Below, in pieces: positions 46,814 through 60,295 of a stretch of DNA of 64,000 nucleotides. The stretch is from Halichoerus grypus (Eukaryota; Chordata; Mammalia; Carnivora; Phocidae). A program made the translations under genes and the position numbers. The notes under the pieces are model-generated. The model saw only the letters and a list, made by a program, of their open reading frames with translations. It had not been told where the DNA came from and ran no database searches. The stretch is taken from assembly GCF_964656455.1 (NCBI RefSeq), contig NC_135725.1:49917688-49981687 (forward strand), given 5' to 3'. Numbering within the stretch: position 1 is the first letter of the stretch; each line of letters starts with the position of its first letter.

Positions 46814-47300
46814 ATTGATGTATGTTACACAATGTCAGTGTTGGAAATAATCAAGATTTCTATATTCATTGATGATAACAAATTTTTTTTCTGATTAAAC
46901 CTTGAGAAAATTCACATATTTTGCTTTCTACACACATAAACTATCATGGATTTAATTTGTAATGTGTATTTAGATGTTTTTCCTTCAAATCATTTTTTTA
47001 AGGCATGAAGGGAGGAACTGGGAAACTTGGATGTTACCAACTTTAAGTGAGCCACCAAATTTACTTTCTCTCTGGTAGCATGCACACTAGGGGTCATTCT
47101 ACTTAGTCAATGACATGTAAGTTTTTTTCTTTCATATATCTTGAAGGATCCTTTCATCCTAATAGAGTCTACTGAATATTTTCATCAAAAAAAAAAAAAA
47201 AAGGTTTATATGATAGGATTTTAGGATTTCCAGGTATCTCAGAAAAAGAGTAAGATAGCAACAGCTTTCCCCTTCTAGTCAGTGGTTGGGAATGTTAACA
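46814..47300. other. Non-coding stretch with an A17 tract
   Basis: Nothing recognised. A run of 17 A at about 47187-47203. Confidence 0.35.
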
Positions 47301-47312
47301 AAGTGGCAAGTG

Positions 47313-47508
47313 TGGGCACCTGCATGACTCATTGGTTAAGCATCTGCCTTTGGCTCAGGTCATGATCCCAGGGTCCTGAGGTCTAGCCCCGCATCGGGCT
47401 CCCTGCTCTGCGGGAAGCCTGCTTCTCCCTCTCCCTCTGCCTGCCGCTCCCCCCTGCTTGTGCTCTCTCTCTCTCTCTGTCAAATAAATAAAATCTTTAA
47501 AAAAAAAA
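47313..47508 (+). mobile_element. Can-SINE, plus strand
   Basis: Head GGGCACCTGCATGACTCATT (several substitutions in the A box), GGCTCAGGTCATGATCCCAG, body CTGCTTCTCCCTCTCCCTCT, tail. Duplication AAGTGGCAAGTG (47301-47312) and AAGTGGCACGTG (47509-47520), one mismatch. Confidence 0.94.
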
Positions 47509-47520
47509 AAGTGGCACGTG

Positions 47521-48620
47521 GAAAATGATGAAGAAATAAAAAATGTAACCCAATGCTGGACAGGACCATGGAGGAACAAGCAAGAGGACAGAGTATAGGG
47601 AAGTGACAATTGCTATCAGACATTCTAGTATGATAAGCTCTAAATTTCTATAAAAGAACAGAAAAACCCCAAAACATTGTCTAAAATTTGTAAGGAACAA
47701 GAGTCCAGATGTTGAGAAGTGATATACATTTAAGAGATAGTATGTTTTTGAAGTAATTTTTCTTATTTCTTTAAACAGGTTTTCATACATGTGGGACATT
47801 GAATTTTGTCACTTGTATTCTTGAGTTAGGGAACAGTGAAGAATTAAAAAAAAATTTAAAAAATATTTGGATACCTTTAATATTGCTGTGATAGAAACTT
47901 TTGAACGGAGAATATAGAAGATAAGATTTTCTCACACACACTCCTGGTATCCCCATCTGCCAACCACACCCTCCCCCACCCCCCCGCCAAGGCACATTGA
48001 GCATTTTCTTGATGACTTTATGATAGAAACATTTTATGAAATATTTGATGTCAAAGATTTATTATAGCTATAATTTAAACTTTGGCAAATGACTATGAAC
48101 AGAAACATGTATGAATAGTAAAAACTAATAAAACAATATTAAGCTGAAAGCTTGACACCCACCCAGTAGTTGCTCCACCTACAGTTCAAGTGTGAAAAGC
48201 ACAGCACACTGGAGGCGATTACATTTTCAGAATGAAAGGAGTTCTAATTCCCGATCCTCGTGCTCATTCATTTCAAGGCTTGCTCAGTTGCAAAATGTAA
48301 CCAGAGATTTAATAACTAGTGTTCCCCTGGGAGGATGCTTTAGGAATAAATTTAGATTAAAACTATATATATATTCGCATCCTCCTCATAACTGGCAGAT
48401 TTCTGTCTTACTCACCTTTCTGTACTGTACAAGCACTTACACATTTTCAGCATAGCTCTTTCAACCATCCTCTAAAATAGCTCTTCTCCAAACTAATTTT
48501 TGTTTTTTCTTACCAACTGTTTCAAGTTACCTGAGTGTCAGGAATTTGATAAATGTATATGTAGAAAACCCAGTAATGGGTGAGCAAGACATGGAGGATT
48601 CAGAATCTGGTTTCACAGGA
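47521..48620. other. Non-coding stretch, nothing recognised
   Basis: No gene. A C-rich patch at 47963-47990 (CACCCTCCCCCACCCCCCCG). Confidence 0.35.
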
Positions 48621-48642
48621 TGAAAATGAAGAATAATATTTA

Positions 48643-48850
48643 TTTTATTTTTTTATTTTTTAAAGATTTTATTTATTTGAGAGAGAGAGAATGAGAGAGA
48701 AAGAGCATGGCGGGGGGGTGGGTAGGGTCAGAGGGAGAAGCAGACTCCCTGCTGAGCAGGGATTTCCCCATGCGGGACTTGATCCTGGACTCCAGGATCA
48801 TGACTTGAGCCGAAGGCAGTCACTTAACCAACTGAGCCACCCACGTACCC
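48643..48850 (-). mobile_element. Can-SINE, minus strand, exact 22-bp duplication
   Basis: Tail, GAGAGAGAGAGAATGAGAGA, AGGGTCAGAGGGAGAAGCAG, GATCCTGGACTCCAGGATCA and a worn head. The 22 bases at 48621-48642 (TGAAAATGAAGAATAATATT plus TA) recur exactly at 48851-48872. The body differs from most other copies (GTCAGAGGGAGAAG, ACTCCAGGATCATGA), so it is another subfamily, shared with the copy at 49389. Confidence 0.96.
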
Positions 48851-49024
48851 TGAAAATGAAGAATAATATTTAATTTGAAAATACATGGATGTTCCCTTAG
48901 TTCATTATGAAGAGATGGAACAAAAAGATGTATTTGAGTTTATGTGAGCTTTTTGAAGACATGTCTGCATCAGTAAAATGATGTAAGTAGCACTTAATTT
49001 AATTCTGGGCCCTGGATTGTCATC

Positions 49025-49145
49025 ACCTTCTTCTTTTCTTCTGCCCCTTGTTCTTCCCGCTCTCCCTCTCCTCTTCCTTCTCTTCCTCCTCCTCCTCATC
49101 TTTCCCCTCCTCCCCATCCCTTCATCCCTTTCTTCCTCCTCCACC
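49025..49145. repeat. Long polypyrimidine (CT-rich) tract
   Basis: About 120 bases almost entirely C and T, with repeated CTTCCTCC-type units. Apparent Arg/Lys- or Pro/Ser-rich frames on either strand come from this composition. Confidence 0.9.
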
Positions 49146-49388
49146 TACACATGTTCTAAAGGCTCCCTTGCTTACTCTTCCTTTCTTCCCTCCTGCACAT
49201 CTAATCCTGTCTGATTTCTTCTCTGAGGACCTGAACACAGGCATATTCTAATTTCCAGCCCAGATGGCAAAAGCCTGAGAGCCCATATGTAAGAGAGGTG
49301 CTGGGAGTGTCATCGATATTCATTTTATCCCTCGCTCTCCATTTCATCTTACCTCCATCCTTAACATCACTGTCAGTACTGCCTTTTT

Positions 49389-49586
49389 TTTTTTTTTAAA
49401 GATTTTTATTTATTTATTTGAGACAGAGAGAATGAGAGAGAGCGAGCACATGAGAGGGGAGAGGGTCAGAGGGAGAAGCAGGCTCCTTGCTGAGCAGGGA
49501 GCCCGATGCGGGACTCGATCCAGGGACTCCAGGATCATGACCTGAGCCGAAGGCAGTTGCTTAACCAACTGAGCCACCCAGGCGCC
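49389..49586 (-). mobile_element. Can-SINE, minus strand
   Basis: T-rich tail, GAGACAGAGAGAATGAGAGA, AGGGTCAGAGGGAGAAGCAG, reversed head GCCACCCAGGCGCC. Exact 15-bp duplication CAGTACTGCCTTTTT at 49374-49388 and 49587-49601. Same subfamily as the copy at 48643. Confidence 0.96.
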
Positions 49587-49769
49587 CAGTACTGCCTTTT
49601 TGTCTCTAAAAGTGGACTACTTTGGTTCAGCTCTTCAGAAAGTACACACTCACAGACACACATACACAGAGACAGGTTTCAACCTATTTATTCTACTGAA
49701 ACTATTGCCACCAATCTACCCACTTTCTCTCTCTGAAAATTCTATTTGTTTAACTTCTCTTTTAGTCAT

Positions 49770-50120
49770 CCAGTCTTTTATTCCAGCATTTACTGATCGC
49801 CCACTATGAACTAATATTTGAGCTCAGAGCTGAGGATACACCTGAGCAAAACCAGAACCAATCTGTCTTCTCCATGGAATTTATAATCTAAATGGATAGA
49901 TAGATGGTTATTGAATAAGCGTAAAATCACGATGGTTGATGTGTTTTGCAAGTTGTAGATGCAGAGATCTATGGCCTTTTGAGACTATATAACACAAAAT
50001 TTGACTAAGGAGGTCAGGGAAGTATTGAGTGAGTGAGTTGATGTGTAAAGGAAGATTAGAGTTAAGAGTATTTCAAAAAGGAAAAGGCAGATGCCAAAGT
50101 TTGGTAGCAGTGATCTACTG
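49770..50120 (+). repeat. L2 fragment, plus strand
   Basis: TTATTCCAGCATTTACTGAT, CGCCCACTATGAACTAATAT, CAGAGCTGAGGATACACCTG, then a GGAATTTATAATCTAAATGG block and a GTCAGGGAAGTATTGAGTGA block, in L2 order. Confidence 0.65.
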
Positions 50121-50448
50121 ATTGCAACTCCAGGGAGGACCTAAGAAGTGAGGAGGAGGGATAGGGTTACCCTACTTATCAAAATAGTTGGAGCATTTAT
50201 GTGATGACTGCTGTTGAAAATACAGGTGTTGAAGGAATCCAGACCATCCTCACATCACTCTTATGGAAAGGTTTCTTGGGAAAGATTATTGGGATCTACA
50301 ATTGTCCCATTCATTTCAGTGTTATTTGTCCTTAGACCACCACATCCAGAATTCTGCTAGTTTTGAACATAGGTTCTTTTCTGTAAAGTCAACTTAGCAA
50401 GTTCTATCTTAGATGTTGTGGAGTTATTTAAAATTTTATGTATAGATG
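50121..50448. other. Non-coding stretch upstream of the retrocopy
   Basis: Nothing recognised. Its last 19 bases (AAAATTTTATGTATAGATG, 50430-50448) look like the left target-site duplication of the retrocopy. Confidence 0.4.
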
Positions 50449-51950
<1,502 letters not shown>

Positions 51951-53169
51951 AAAATTTTATAGGTAGGATGTTTGGCATAATAAAAAGTCTTTGGGACTTA
52001 AATGCTTGTCATCTTAAATAATTGAAACATTCTATGTAGAAGAGTCTGTTGGTTATAGAGCTCAGAAACAGAACTACTGAAGCGAGTCCAGTTACTCCCA
52101 GCATAAACAGGAGCAAAACAATCAGGAATACCTTACCGTTGACTTGAAGACTCTTAAAATGGAATTGACTGGCTCAGAATAAATTTCCCATAAATGGAAA
52201 TATCAGGGTAAACAATCATTTCATGGGGTATATTTTATGCATTTTGTGTGTGGTCCTGAAGGAGGAAATATTAATACAATAGATAAAAGTTGAACCAGAT
52301 AAACTCAAAGATTACCCACTTCTTTGATTCTGTGAATCTAACCTACTTTGGTGCCCTAGTTCAATTCTTGACTGCAACTTAAAAATCATCACCTTTCTTT
52401 GGTAGCAGTTTAGGCAGTTCCTTTGCCTGAGGCTTAAGATCTGAATGAACTGGATGTTGTTCTTTTTTTTTTTTTAATGCAAAATATGTTTTTGATTTGT
52501 AAATGAACTCAGAGGCACAGCAATGGACATTGAAATTATTATTTTTTAAATGAAATGAAAATAGAGCTGACAGCTAAAGAACTTTCACAGCAGTTATTAT
52601 TATGTGTTATTATTAGCAGCAGCATGTGGTGACATTTTAGGCTCCCAAATCCACAGAAATATATCCTAGATCATGTATATTCCAGATGCTAGGGGGAAGA
52701 AAACAGAAATGCTACTGTCTGGCTTCACATGAGAGAAATATTTAAAAATGAAGTAGGAAGTCTGATAGTTTTGTACTAGGTAGTGGAGACGGATTTATCT
52801 CTATCCCTAGGGGCCGAAAGGTTAACACTGGGACTTTACTACAAATGTAGATACCTACCACCAATAGCACCACTCAGAACATGCTGAGGAATGTATTTGG
52901 CTCTTTAAGCTGTATGAAATCGGTTACATTATTAGTGACTTAATGGAAGAATGTTTTATATTCTATGGATTTAGTTGGCATGGACCCCCTAAAACACAGC
53001 TTCGAGTACAAGTAAAAACTCGATGTGGTGTGGCTTCATCCCCAACCAGAAGAGGCTCCTCTGTACATAGAGAATAAACTTCTAGACTTTCTTGATGAAG
53101 TTTTCTGGTTTTGGTACTCAAATTTCTCTTAGCAGAAATTGGACATTAACATTCTATATGTGGAATCAA
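51951..53169. other. Non-coding stretch, nothing recognised
   Basis: No gene or named repeat. Confidence 0.4.
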
Positions 53170-53420
53170 GGTGGTGTAGTGTAGTCTTTAGAAATGTGGA
53201 TTTAGAATCAAATTCTGCTGCATTTGAGTCTATAAAATTCTGCTCCTCCTTAGATGTGTGCTCCTGGGAAGTTTCTTCATCTCTTTAAACTTTGCTTTCC
53301 TCATCTGAAAAATGTAATAATAGTCACCCTTACCTCATAGAGGTGTTCTAAGGATTTAATTAGGTAATGTCAAATCAAGCCCTTGGATATATGTCTGGCA
53401 ATGTCACATAGGTGGCAAAT
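53170..53420 (+). repeat. MIR, plus strand
   Basis: GGTGGTGTAGTGTAGTCTTT, GGATTTAGAATCAAATTCTG, AGTTTCTTCATCTCTTTAAA, CTTTGCTTTCCTCATCTGAA, CTTACCTCATAGAGGTGTTC, AAGGATTTAATTAGGTAATG: an almost full-length MIR. Confidence 0.8.
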
Positions 53421-53689
53421 CAAAAAAACCAAGACTTACACAACACTGGACACTAAATCATGGGAAAAGCTCATGCTCTGGGTCAGATACACCCACCTAA
53501 ATTTGAATTCTAGCTTCATCTGTAATTTTGTTACTAAGGCATGTTCTTAGCATAGTAGCTGACCCACAGCACATCAGCGTATCATCTATTTATTTTTATT
53601 TAAGAAACTGTTAAACCAGTTAGTGCTATGCAAGATGGATTATGAAATCCTTTAAAGAAATTGAATAAAAGGAAATTAGTTATATCAGA

Positions 53690-54160
53690 TGAAAATTTTG
53701 TTTGGCTGTTACAGAAATTCCCCAAACAGTGACTTAAACAATTAGTATCTTTACTTCTTTGTCACAAAATGAAGATTTGAATGTAGGGTGTGAAGGGGTA
53801 GTACAGTGGCTCCATGATGCAATCAGGGCTTAGGATCCTTCTGTCATCCCATCAACCATCCTTAGCATGTAGTTGTGCCCCCTGGTCATCACCGATGGCT
53901 GCTCTAGCTTCATGTTCAGATGTCACACAAGAAGGAGGGAAGAGCAAAGGAAGAAAGGCATATGCTGTGTCTCACATCCATGTAAATCCTACAAGACAAC
54001 TTGCTTTTACCTCTCATTGGTCAAAGCCATGTCCGTCACCTCCTGTTTATCTGCAGTCTGGGAAACAGACAATGTCACCACTATCAAATTAGATTCTTTC
54101 GTTGATATGGATGATACAGAAGAGGCAAGTGGACATTGGGAAGGTATCTAGTATCCTTAG
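53690..54160. repeat. Probable ancient mammalian repeat, class uncertain
   Basis: CCCCAAACAGTGACTTAAAC, TCATTGGTCAAAGCCATGTC and CAGTCTGGGAAACAGACAAT recall a widespread ancient repeat with 'ctcattggccagaac...gggaggctgggaaatgtag' blocks. I cannot name it safely. Two overlapping plus-strand frames (53814 and 53873) lie inside it and are not supported as genes. Confidence 0.4.
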
Positions 54161-54194
54161 ACAAGGTAAATAAAAATAGATTTGCTGCTAAAAT

Positions 54195-54390
54195 GCCTCC
54201 TTCCACACACATTATCACATTTAATCCTCAAAACAAATCTAAACAAAACAAACCTTCTAGTAGCCATAACTTAAAGGCTTATTTTTAGGTGTGGCCATGA
54301 AATTTAGTATTTGCCGACGCTGGGAATAGAATCCACGTGTGTCTGCCTTCAGGGCCTGTGATCTTTGCACTCTACTGCATTGTCTCCCTT
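54195..54390 (-). repeat. MIR, minus strand
   Basis: TTATCACATTTAATCCTCAA, GGAATAGAATCCACGTGTGT, GGGCCTGTGATCTTTGCACT and CTACTGCATTGTCTCCCT match the reversed MIR head. The 87-codon plus-strand frame beginning at 54337 starts inside this MIR, so it is not taken as a gene despite a hydrophobic stretch. Confidence 0.6.
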
Positions 54391-54634
54391 GCAATACTGT
54401 CTCTGATCTGGTGGCAGATCACTAAATTCCTGGGCTTGATCCTCATCATTTTTGTCTTCTTAGAAATGGTAGATAAATGGTTAACTGTGGTTCTGTTACT
54501 GAACTTAAAAAAAGCTAGGCGTACGTCAGAAAAGGTGATTATGTCATGGGACAGGGTTATCCAGCAAACAAAGCAGTTAACTCAGATGTGGGACACCTAG
54601 GGTCTTAGACTTTGTTCTATCTGGGCTGACAATG

Positions 54635-54800
54635 CCAGTTAACGTCTCTGGTCCTGGACTGTCCTCATTCGTGAAACGGAAAAGGTGATCTGTCTCTCAT
54701 ATTTGACCCTGTTCTTGGAAGGGTAAGATTAGACAATAAATGTGCAAGTACTTTTTGCAAGGGTAAGTGCTTGCTATACAAATACAAGGAATTATTATTA
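54635..54800 (+). repeat. MIR 3' part, plus strand
   Basis: TCCTCATTCGTGAAACGGAA, GTGCAAGTACTTTTTGCAAG and AAGGAATTATTATTA fit the second half of a MIR. Confidence 0.5.
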
Positions 54801-55139
54801 TCGATCCAGTAGCCCAAAGTGGCAATCTACTTGATACTCTATCAGAGGCTTAATTGAGCAGTTTCATTGCAACCATCAAAGCTGACAGCAGCTGAAGACT
54901 GATTCTCCAATTTGACAGAATGCGGGATCCAGATGAATGTATTCTTTCTTTTTGGTGCATGCCTGTAAGGATGGATTATCAGCACCCTCCAGAAAAAAAA
55001 TAAAAAATTAGTCTAGAAAACGAAATGAGATAATAACTTTGTTGCAGACTTTACTCACTGAAAGTTATTTGTGTAAAGAGTGTTTGGGGCATAGTTTTTT
55101 TTTCTTTATGCTTCATCTAAATAAAAACAGTTCAATTTA
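54801..55139. other. Non-coding stretch, nothing recognised
   Basis: No gene or named repeat. Confidence 0.35.
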
Positions 55140-55345
55140 TTATGTCAACAATTATTTATTAAGTGGTTACTATGTCTCAGACATTGTATAGTTATGTCTG
55201 AGAACACAGCAGGAATAAGAAAAATATTGTTCCTACCTTCATGGATTTTCTAATCTGTCATGGAAGAATAATATTAAACAGTTAATTAAACATGTCATGT
55301 TTCATTAGGTAACTCAGTGTGTCAGAAATCGTCACAAAATGGTGT
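55140..55345 (+). repeat. L2 fragment, plus strand
   Basis: CAATTATTTATTAAGTGGTT, ACTATGTCTCAGACATTGTA, GAACACAGCAGGAATAAGAA, CTACCTTCATGGATTTTCTA. Confidence 0.7.
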
Positions 55346-56454
55346 AAGAACATGAAAGAAAGAAAAACAATGGAAACTCTCTATTGGATGGCAGAATACA
55401 TACATGCACACATACACACGGGACTTGACACAATCATGAGGAATGTGCCCTAAGAATTTTTAAATTTATAAATCCATAAAATAAACTTTAACACATGTAA
55501 TTTTACCCCCAATTCAGGAAAATATGCATGAAAAATTTGACTGATTCAGAAACTTAATGATTTTATAAAAAACATATTGAATAAATACATAAAACAATAT
55601 AATACAATAAAATAATCTGTATTACATTATATCTTGTTAACATTAAGCAGAACAGTGATATCTGCAGATCTGAAGGTATGATAAGTATGAAGGCATATAT
55701 CAAACTCAGGTACTATATGGACAACAGTAAATATAAAATCAGTCGATCAGAAACAGGAGCCTTCTGGCCATCTTGAGGTCAGTTCCCTTTGAGTTGAACA
55801 CTTGCTTTGGCTGGTAATTTTTCTGCAAAGTATTTCAGTTCTGAAGGCAAAGCTTCTGAATCATTTTCATCAAGTGAAGATGCTCTCTTATTTGACAACA
55901 ATAAACATCACTAAAAATTCTCAAATGAATTTTTTCCCCAGTCATTAGTATATAACCACATGTAATCTGTCTTCTAAATATTTATTCATTTATGTATTAT
56001 GCATGTATTTTTCTTTCTCTCTCAGCATAGACCAAATACTTTCATGTTACTTATTCTATCTTGACATTTTAATATAAAGTTTAATTTCAGGATATCATGC
56101 TACAAAATATAAGGAAGCATGGATATGCTAATAAAGAGAAAGCCTTATAATGATTCCCAGACTATCCTCAAATATACTGAGGATGGCCTCCACCCCATGA
56201 CCCCATCCATGTCAAGAGTGTGGGTTTCTGACTTACATTTGAGGTTTGGTTCTAAAAATGGCATTGATTCCTTCATGCTGACTCCAGATGTTGACCATGC
56301 TTATATGATATTATGAATGAAAAGTCTTATGTGAGTTATGTATAGTATGTTCTGAATAAAAACACATGTAATGTTCTGGATGAAAACTATATTGTATGAA
56401 ATAATTTTTGGTGGGTTGTTCATCAAGCTGAACATTTTATGAAATGGTATGAGA
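55346..56454. other. Non-coding stretch, nothing recognised
   Basis: AT-rich, no gene. The 65-codon frame at 56119-56316 has no domain I recognise. Confidence 0.35.
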
Positions 56455-56660
56455 CAAGGTTCATAAAACTATATCCTGTGGCCAAATCTGGCCCACTGAT
56501 AATTTTTGTAAATTAAGTTTTAAGGAAACACAGTCATGTTCATTTATTTATGGCTTCTTTCATGCTATAACAGCAGTTTAGTAATTGTGTCAAAGATAAT
56601 CCGCCCCACAAAGTTGAAAATATTTGCTCTATGTCCCTTTATAGAAAAATTTTCCTTACT
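56455..56660. mobile_element. hAT-like DNA transposon remnant
   Basis: GTGGCCAAATCTGGCCCACT, TTTGTAAATTAAGTTTTAAG, GAAACACAGTCATGTTCATT, GCTTCTTTCATGCTATAACA, CGCCCCACAAAGTTGAAAAT and TGTCCCTTTATAGAAAAATT follow the well-known mammalian 'ggccaaatccggcccacc ... cctttacagaaaaagtttgcc' repeat. Subfamily not assigned. Confidence 0.7.
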
Positions 56661-56739
56661 CATGATATGAGGTATATACCTTGGGCCCAGTGAAACAAGT
56701 AAGTCATATCACTGTCTTTGATCTCTAAAAATAAAGCAT

Positions 56740-56950
56740 GGTACTGTGGAGTCATACAGTACATATTTGGATCCAGGCCCAACTGTTTACGATTTGTAGG
56801 ATATTAAGTTATTTAACATCTCTGAGTTTCTGTTCTTACTACGGAAAATGGGCTAATGGTACCTATCTTACAGGGATGTTGTAAGTATTATATAAAACCA
56901 TGCGTGCACAGTGCTTGGCATATGCAATAACATAATTCTCCACATTATTA
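56740..56950 (+). repeat. MIR, plus strand
   Basis: TGGTACTGTGGAGTCATACA, ATTAAGTTATTTAACATCTC, TACGGAAAATGGGCTAATGG, TACAGGGATGTTGTAAGTAT, CACAGTGCTTGGCATATGCA. Confidence 0.75.
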
Positions 56951-59284
56951 TGAAATGTAAAGGAAAGGAATATCTTTAGGGTATTGGGTACATGAGATAT
57001 GATATGGATCTTGGAGTTAAGGTCAGAATTAGGTGATTGTTTAGGTGGGTCACCAAAATTTAGTAAGGGTGGAGAGAAACAGAGCTGCAGGATAACTGAA
57101 ATAAATTATGTTCTAGCCTCAGAATCTCAGAAAAGGACTGATCTTGGCCTACAGATCTTTATTACCCAATCATTAACTTTGAAAAATGGATAAATAAAAG
57201 CAAAGTCCAGATTATAGTATCTAGATATTGCTTCCATCACAACCCTCCCCCATTTACGTGTTCATGTTCCATGGTGGATTTGGCCACTTTTATATACAAC
57301 AATTACTGTTTTTCTCAAATAAAAGAAAACTTCAGGTTTCCCTGAGATCTTCTTTCATTTAAATAATCTTGGAGAGGTTTCTTGATGGTAAACCGGGACT
57401 TCTAGAATAAGCAGTAATGGTTTCAACTCTTTCTTCCTTATCCAGCTATAGTATGAAAGTTATAGAGGGTATCTATATAATCCCACTGTCTGTGATACCA
57501 AAAATATGTCTTTTGAGAGTGATTAATTCCATGACTTGCCCTTTGGATGTCACCATTTGACATTGCAGTCAGTTGCATAGCAATCCTTATGAGTCATGCT
57601 AAGCTTCCATTGGCTGATCCTGTAACAGGGAAACGTTTGTTTCATAATAATATTGCCAAAATATATTAACAACCATTGGTTACTTAAGTGAATTAATTTA
57701 TATCACCTCTGATAAATGTATATGAGAGGAGATTAAGATGAATATGGATGTTGAATTTTTTTGTTCGTAGACAGTTTGTCTGTTTTCACCATCTTTCATT
57801 TTTCTAGACTCAAGGACACCTAGAACATTCTCATAACCTCTTAATGATTCTGAGTACCAGATGCCTATTGTTAATCAACATGATCACTGTTGCCTTTGCC
57901 ATTTATAACTAGGGAGTATGATGAATATGCAGGGCCATTTGCACTGAGCTTTGAATCTGCTTCAGTCTTTACATGATATAAAGAAGCATCTGCTTGCCTT
58001 AGTCACCCAAACAAATTCCAAAAATGAAAGGTGAAAATATCCAAAAGCTGCTGGATTTTGCTTTTCTAAAATTTACCAGTGTTACATTTCAAGGAGATTT
58101 AATAACAATTGCTTGTGAGGGAAATTATAAAAGAAAACCAAAGATAATGGTAAAAAAATTACAGCAAGAGATTCATCTGAAAATAACTTTTTTTTTATTC
58201 CTAAGAAAAGCAAATGATTTCTTATACCCAGTTTATATGTAGCTATTTTTCTCAAGGAAAATTTCTGTATCCTAAATCGTTTAGGCCATAATGTCTTTTA
58301 ATTGGGATGATTAAAACAAAGAATACCCCAGACTTTTTTTTTCCACACGTAGATATTCTAACCCTCTCAATTATTCAAATAAATAGCCAACTCACTTGTT
58401 TTGTGTGTGTCTCTCTCTCTCTCCCACCCCACATCCTCTCCTTCTCCTTCCCCCTCCCTTTCTTCCTTTCTTTCTCCAAAGCAACTATATATTGTTTTTT
58501 TGTGTGCAATATGAAGACACATATTTAAAAGAAAGGGCTGATGTTCCGAAAACCTCAATCATTGCCTTTAAATACTGAAAGGACTATTGTAAGAGGGATT
58601 AAACTTGGGAAATACAGTCTTTACTGAATAAAACTAGGTTAAAACTATGAGGAGAGAAATTTTGACTTGATATGCAATTGATCCTTCTATGTCAGAAATA
58701 ATTAATATTGGAATGAATTGTCTTAGTGATGTATTGAGCTTTCAGTGATTGGAGATGTTAAAACATAAATGCACAATCACTTGGAAGACATTTTGTTGAA
58801 GTTAAGAATAGATCTGATGGTCTTTTGAGGTCCCTTTCAGCTTTGAAATTTTATGGTATCTACAATATATACTCACATGCACTTACAAATGGAGTGTGTA
58901 TGTTCAGTAAGGTGACTATGGATACCCGTGATTTACTCATGTTGGGCTATTTAATGTGTAGCTTGTTAGAACCCAATGATGAAGGTTACATTGCACTACT
59001 CTCCACTGGAAAAAAATGTCACTGCAATTCTAAGTTTTTCTGGAAAGAAGTTAATTACAGGAAGAAGAAACAGAGAAGTGACTGTAGGAGCAAATATCTC
59101 CATCCTTTTTTTTTTTTTTTTTTTTTTGCTTGGAGAATTGAGTCTAGAATCTGAAGTATGGATAAGACTTGAATGGTTCTGGGTGCACTGTTGAGCTACC
59201 CCTGGAAGATTTATATAGAAATATAGTCTACAGTATAAATACATGTAAAAGGGATGTCTATCTGAAGATGGGAAGATGGATCAC
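56951..59284. other. Non-coding stretch with low-complexity tracts
   Basis: No gene or named repeat. A CT-rich run at 58404-58480 and a T tract of about 22 bases at 59106-59127. Confidence 0.4.
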
Positions 59285-59705
59285 ATTATCTTCCCAGAGG
59301 AAATAATGTCTAAACTGGTATTTAAATGATTTAAAGATGGTATGTAACAAAGGGGATTTCAGGAAGAAAGGATAATCATGAATAAATGGAGACTATAGTT
59401 TTTTTTGTTTTGTTTTGTTTTCCCCGCATGGAAAGTTTAATAATGTATAAGACTGGAGAGATAAACTGGAGTCAGATAATAAGTAGTTAGAATATTTAAG
59501 TTATGTTAAAGAGTTTAGGAAGAAAGAAATGGAAAGCCTTTTTAATATTTCAAGCACAGCAGTGAAATAATCAGACATTTTAAAAGCTTCTTAAGGCATT
59601 TTTTTAGGGATTGGATTAGAACAGGATGAAACTGGACATAGGAAGACCATAGGAAGACCACTTAGAAGGTTGTGTTAGTAATCTGTGCAGGCAATAGAAG
59701 ACCTC
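59285..59705 (+). repeat. L2 fragment (upstream of MaLR), plus strand
   Basis: A long L2 piece: GGTATTTAAATGATTTAAAG, AAGGATAATCATGAATAAAT, GAGTTTAGGAAGAAAGAAAT, then GCAGTGAAATAATCAGACAT and GTGTTAGTAATCTGTGCAGG (the 'ctattgcagtagtccaggc' position). Confidence 0.65.
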
Positions 59706-59719
59706 TTTGTCACCAATTT

Positions 59720-60295
59720 TCCAATCATGTTCATTCCAAATTCTTGAACATCCTGTCTAGCTTTAACCACCAGCTGTCAATCAATGTAGATCTGTGCCTT
59801 TGGTCATCTCTCTTTTCAGGTAAAAATGAAAAACCAGGTACTGCGTAAAGTTCTGCCCTTTGGGAGAATTTTCTTTCTCCATCCTCCTCCTGGGCCACCA
59901 AAGACTGAGATTATTGTGCTGCAGCTGGGCAGAGTTCCCATACATCATACAGTTTTGCCCATAAAACTGAGCCCAAAATATTTCTTTCTTAGTCAACTGG
60001 ACGTAAGGTACTCCCCATGATGCCATAGATGGAATCTGAGAGGCAGTTTAGCAGGAGTAGATGCTTTGAAATCCGATTCACTGATTTCTGCAATTTACTT
60101 GTGCCTTCAGGGCTAATTTCATCCCTCACATACAAATTTACTGGATGTTGGAGTGCTCTTTTGCACTCATGGCTTGGAGTGAGGGGATGTTTAGACAGCA
60201 CTCTTCCAGCCTCTATCCATTACCCAGCTCCAAAGCCACATCCACATTTTTAGGTATTTGTCACAGCGGCATGTCCACTTCTTTGTGCAATTTAT
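59720..60295 (-). mobile_element. ERVL-MaLR internal fragment, minus strand
   Basis: The end next to the LTR reads TACCCAGCTCCAAAGCCACA then TCCACATTTTTAGGTATTTG, the usual sequence bordering MaLR LTRs. GCTTGGAGTGAGGGGATGTT and GGTCATCTCTCTTTTCAGGT further left fit the same internal region. Decayed, no coding capacity. The overlapping short frames on both strands at 59781-60253 are not genes. Confidence 0.6.

Noticed and set aside
49017..49251. Arg/Lys-rich and Pro/Ser-rich frames on both strands
   Set aside because: Produced by the polypyrimidine tract.
54337..54600. 87-codon frame with a membrane-like hydrophobic segment
   Set aside because: Begins inside a reversed MIR, with no recognised domain, no nearby exon context and nothing to support a gene.
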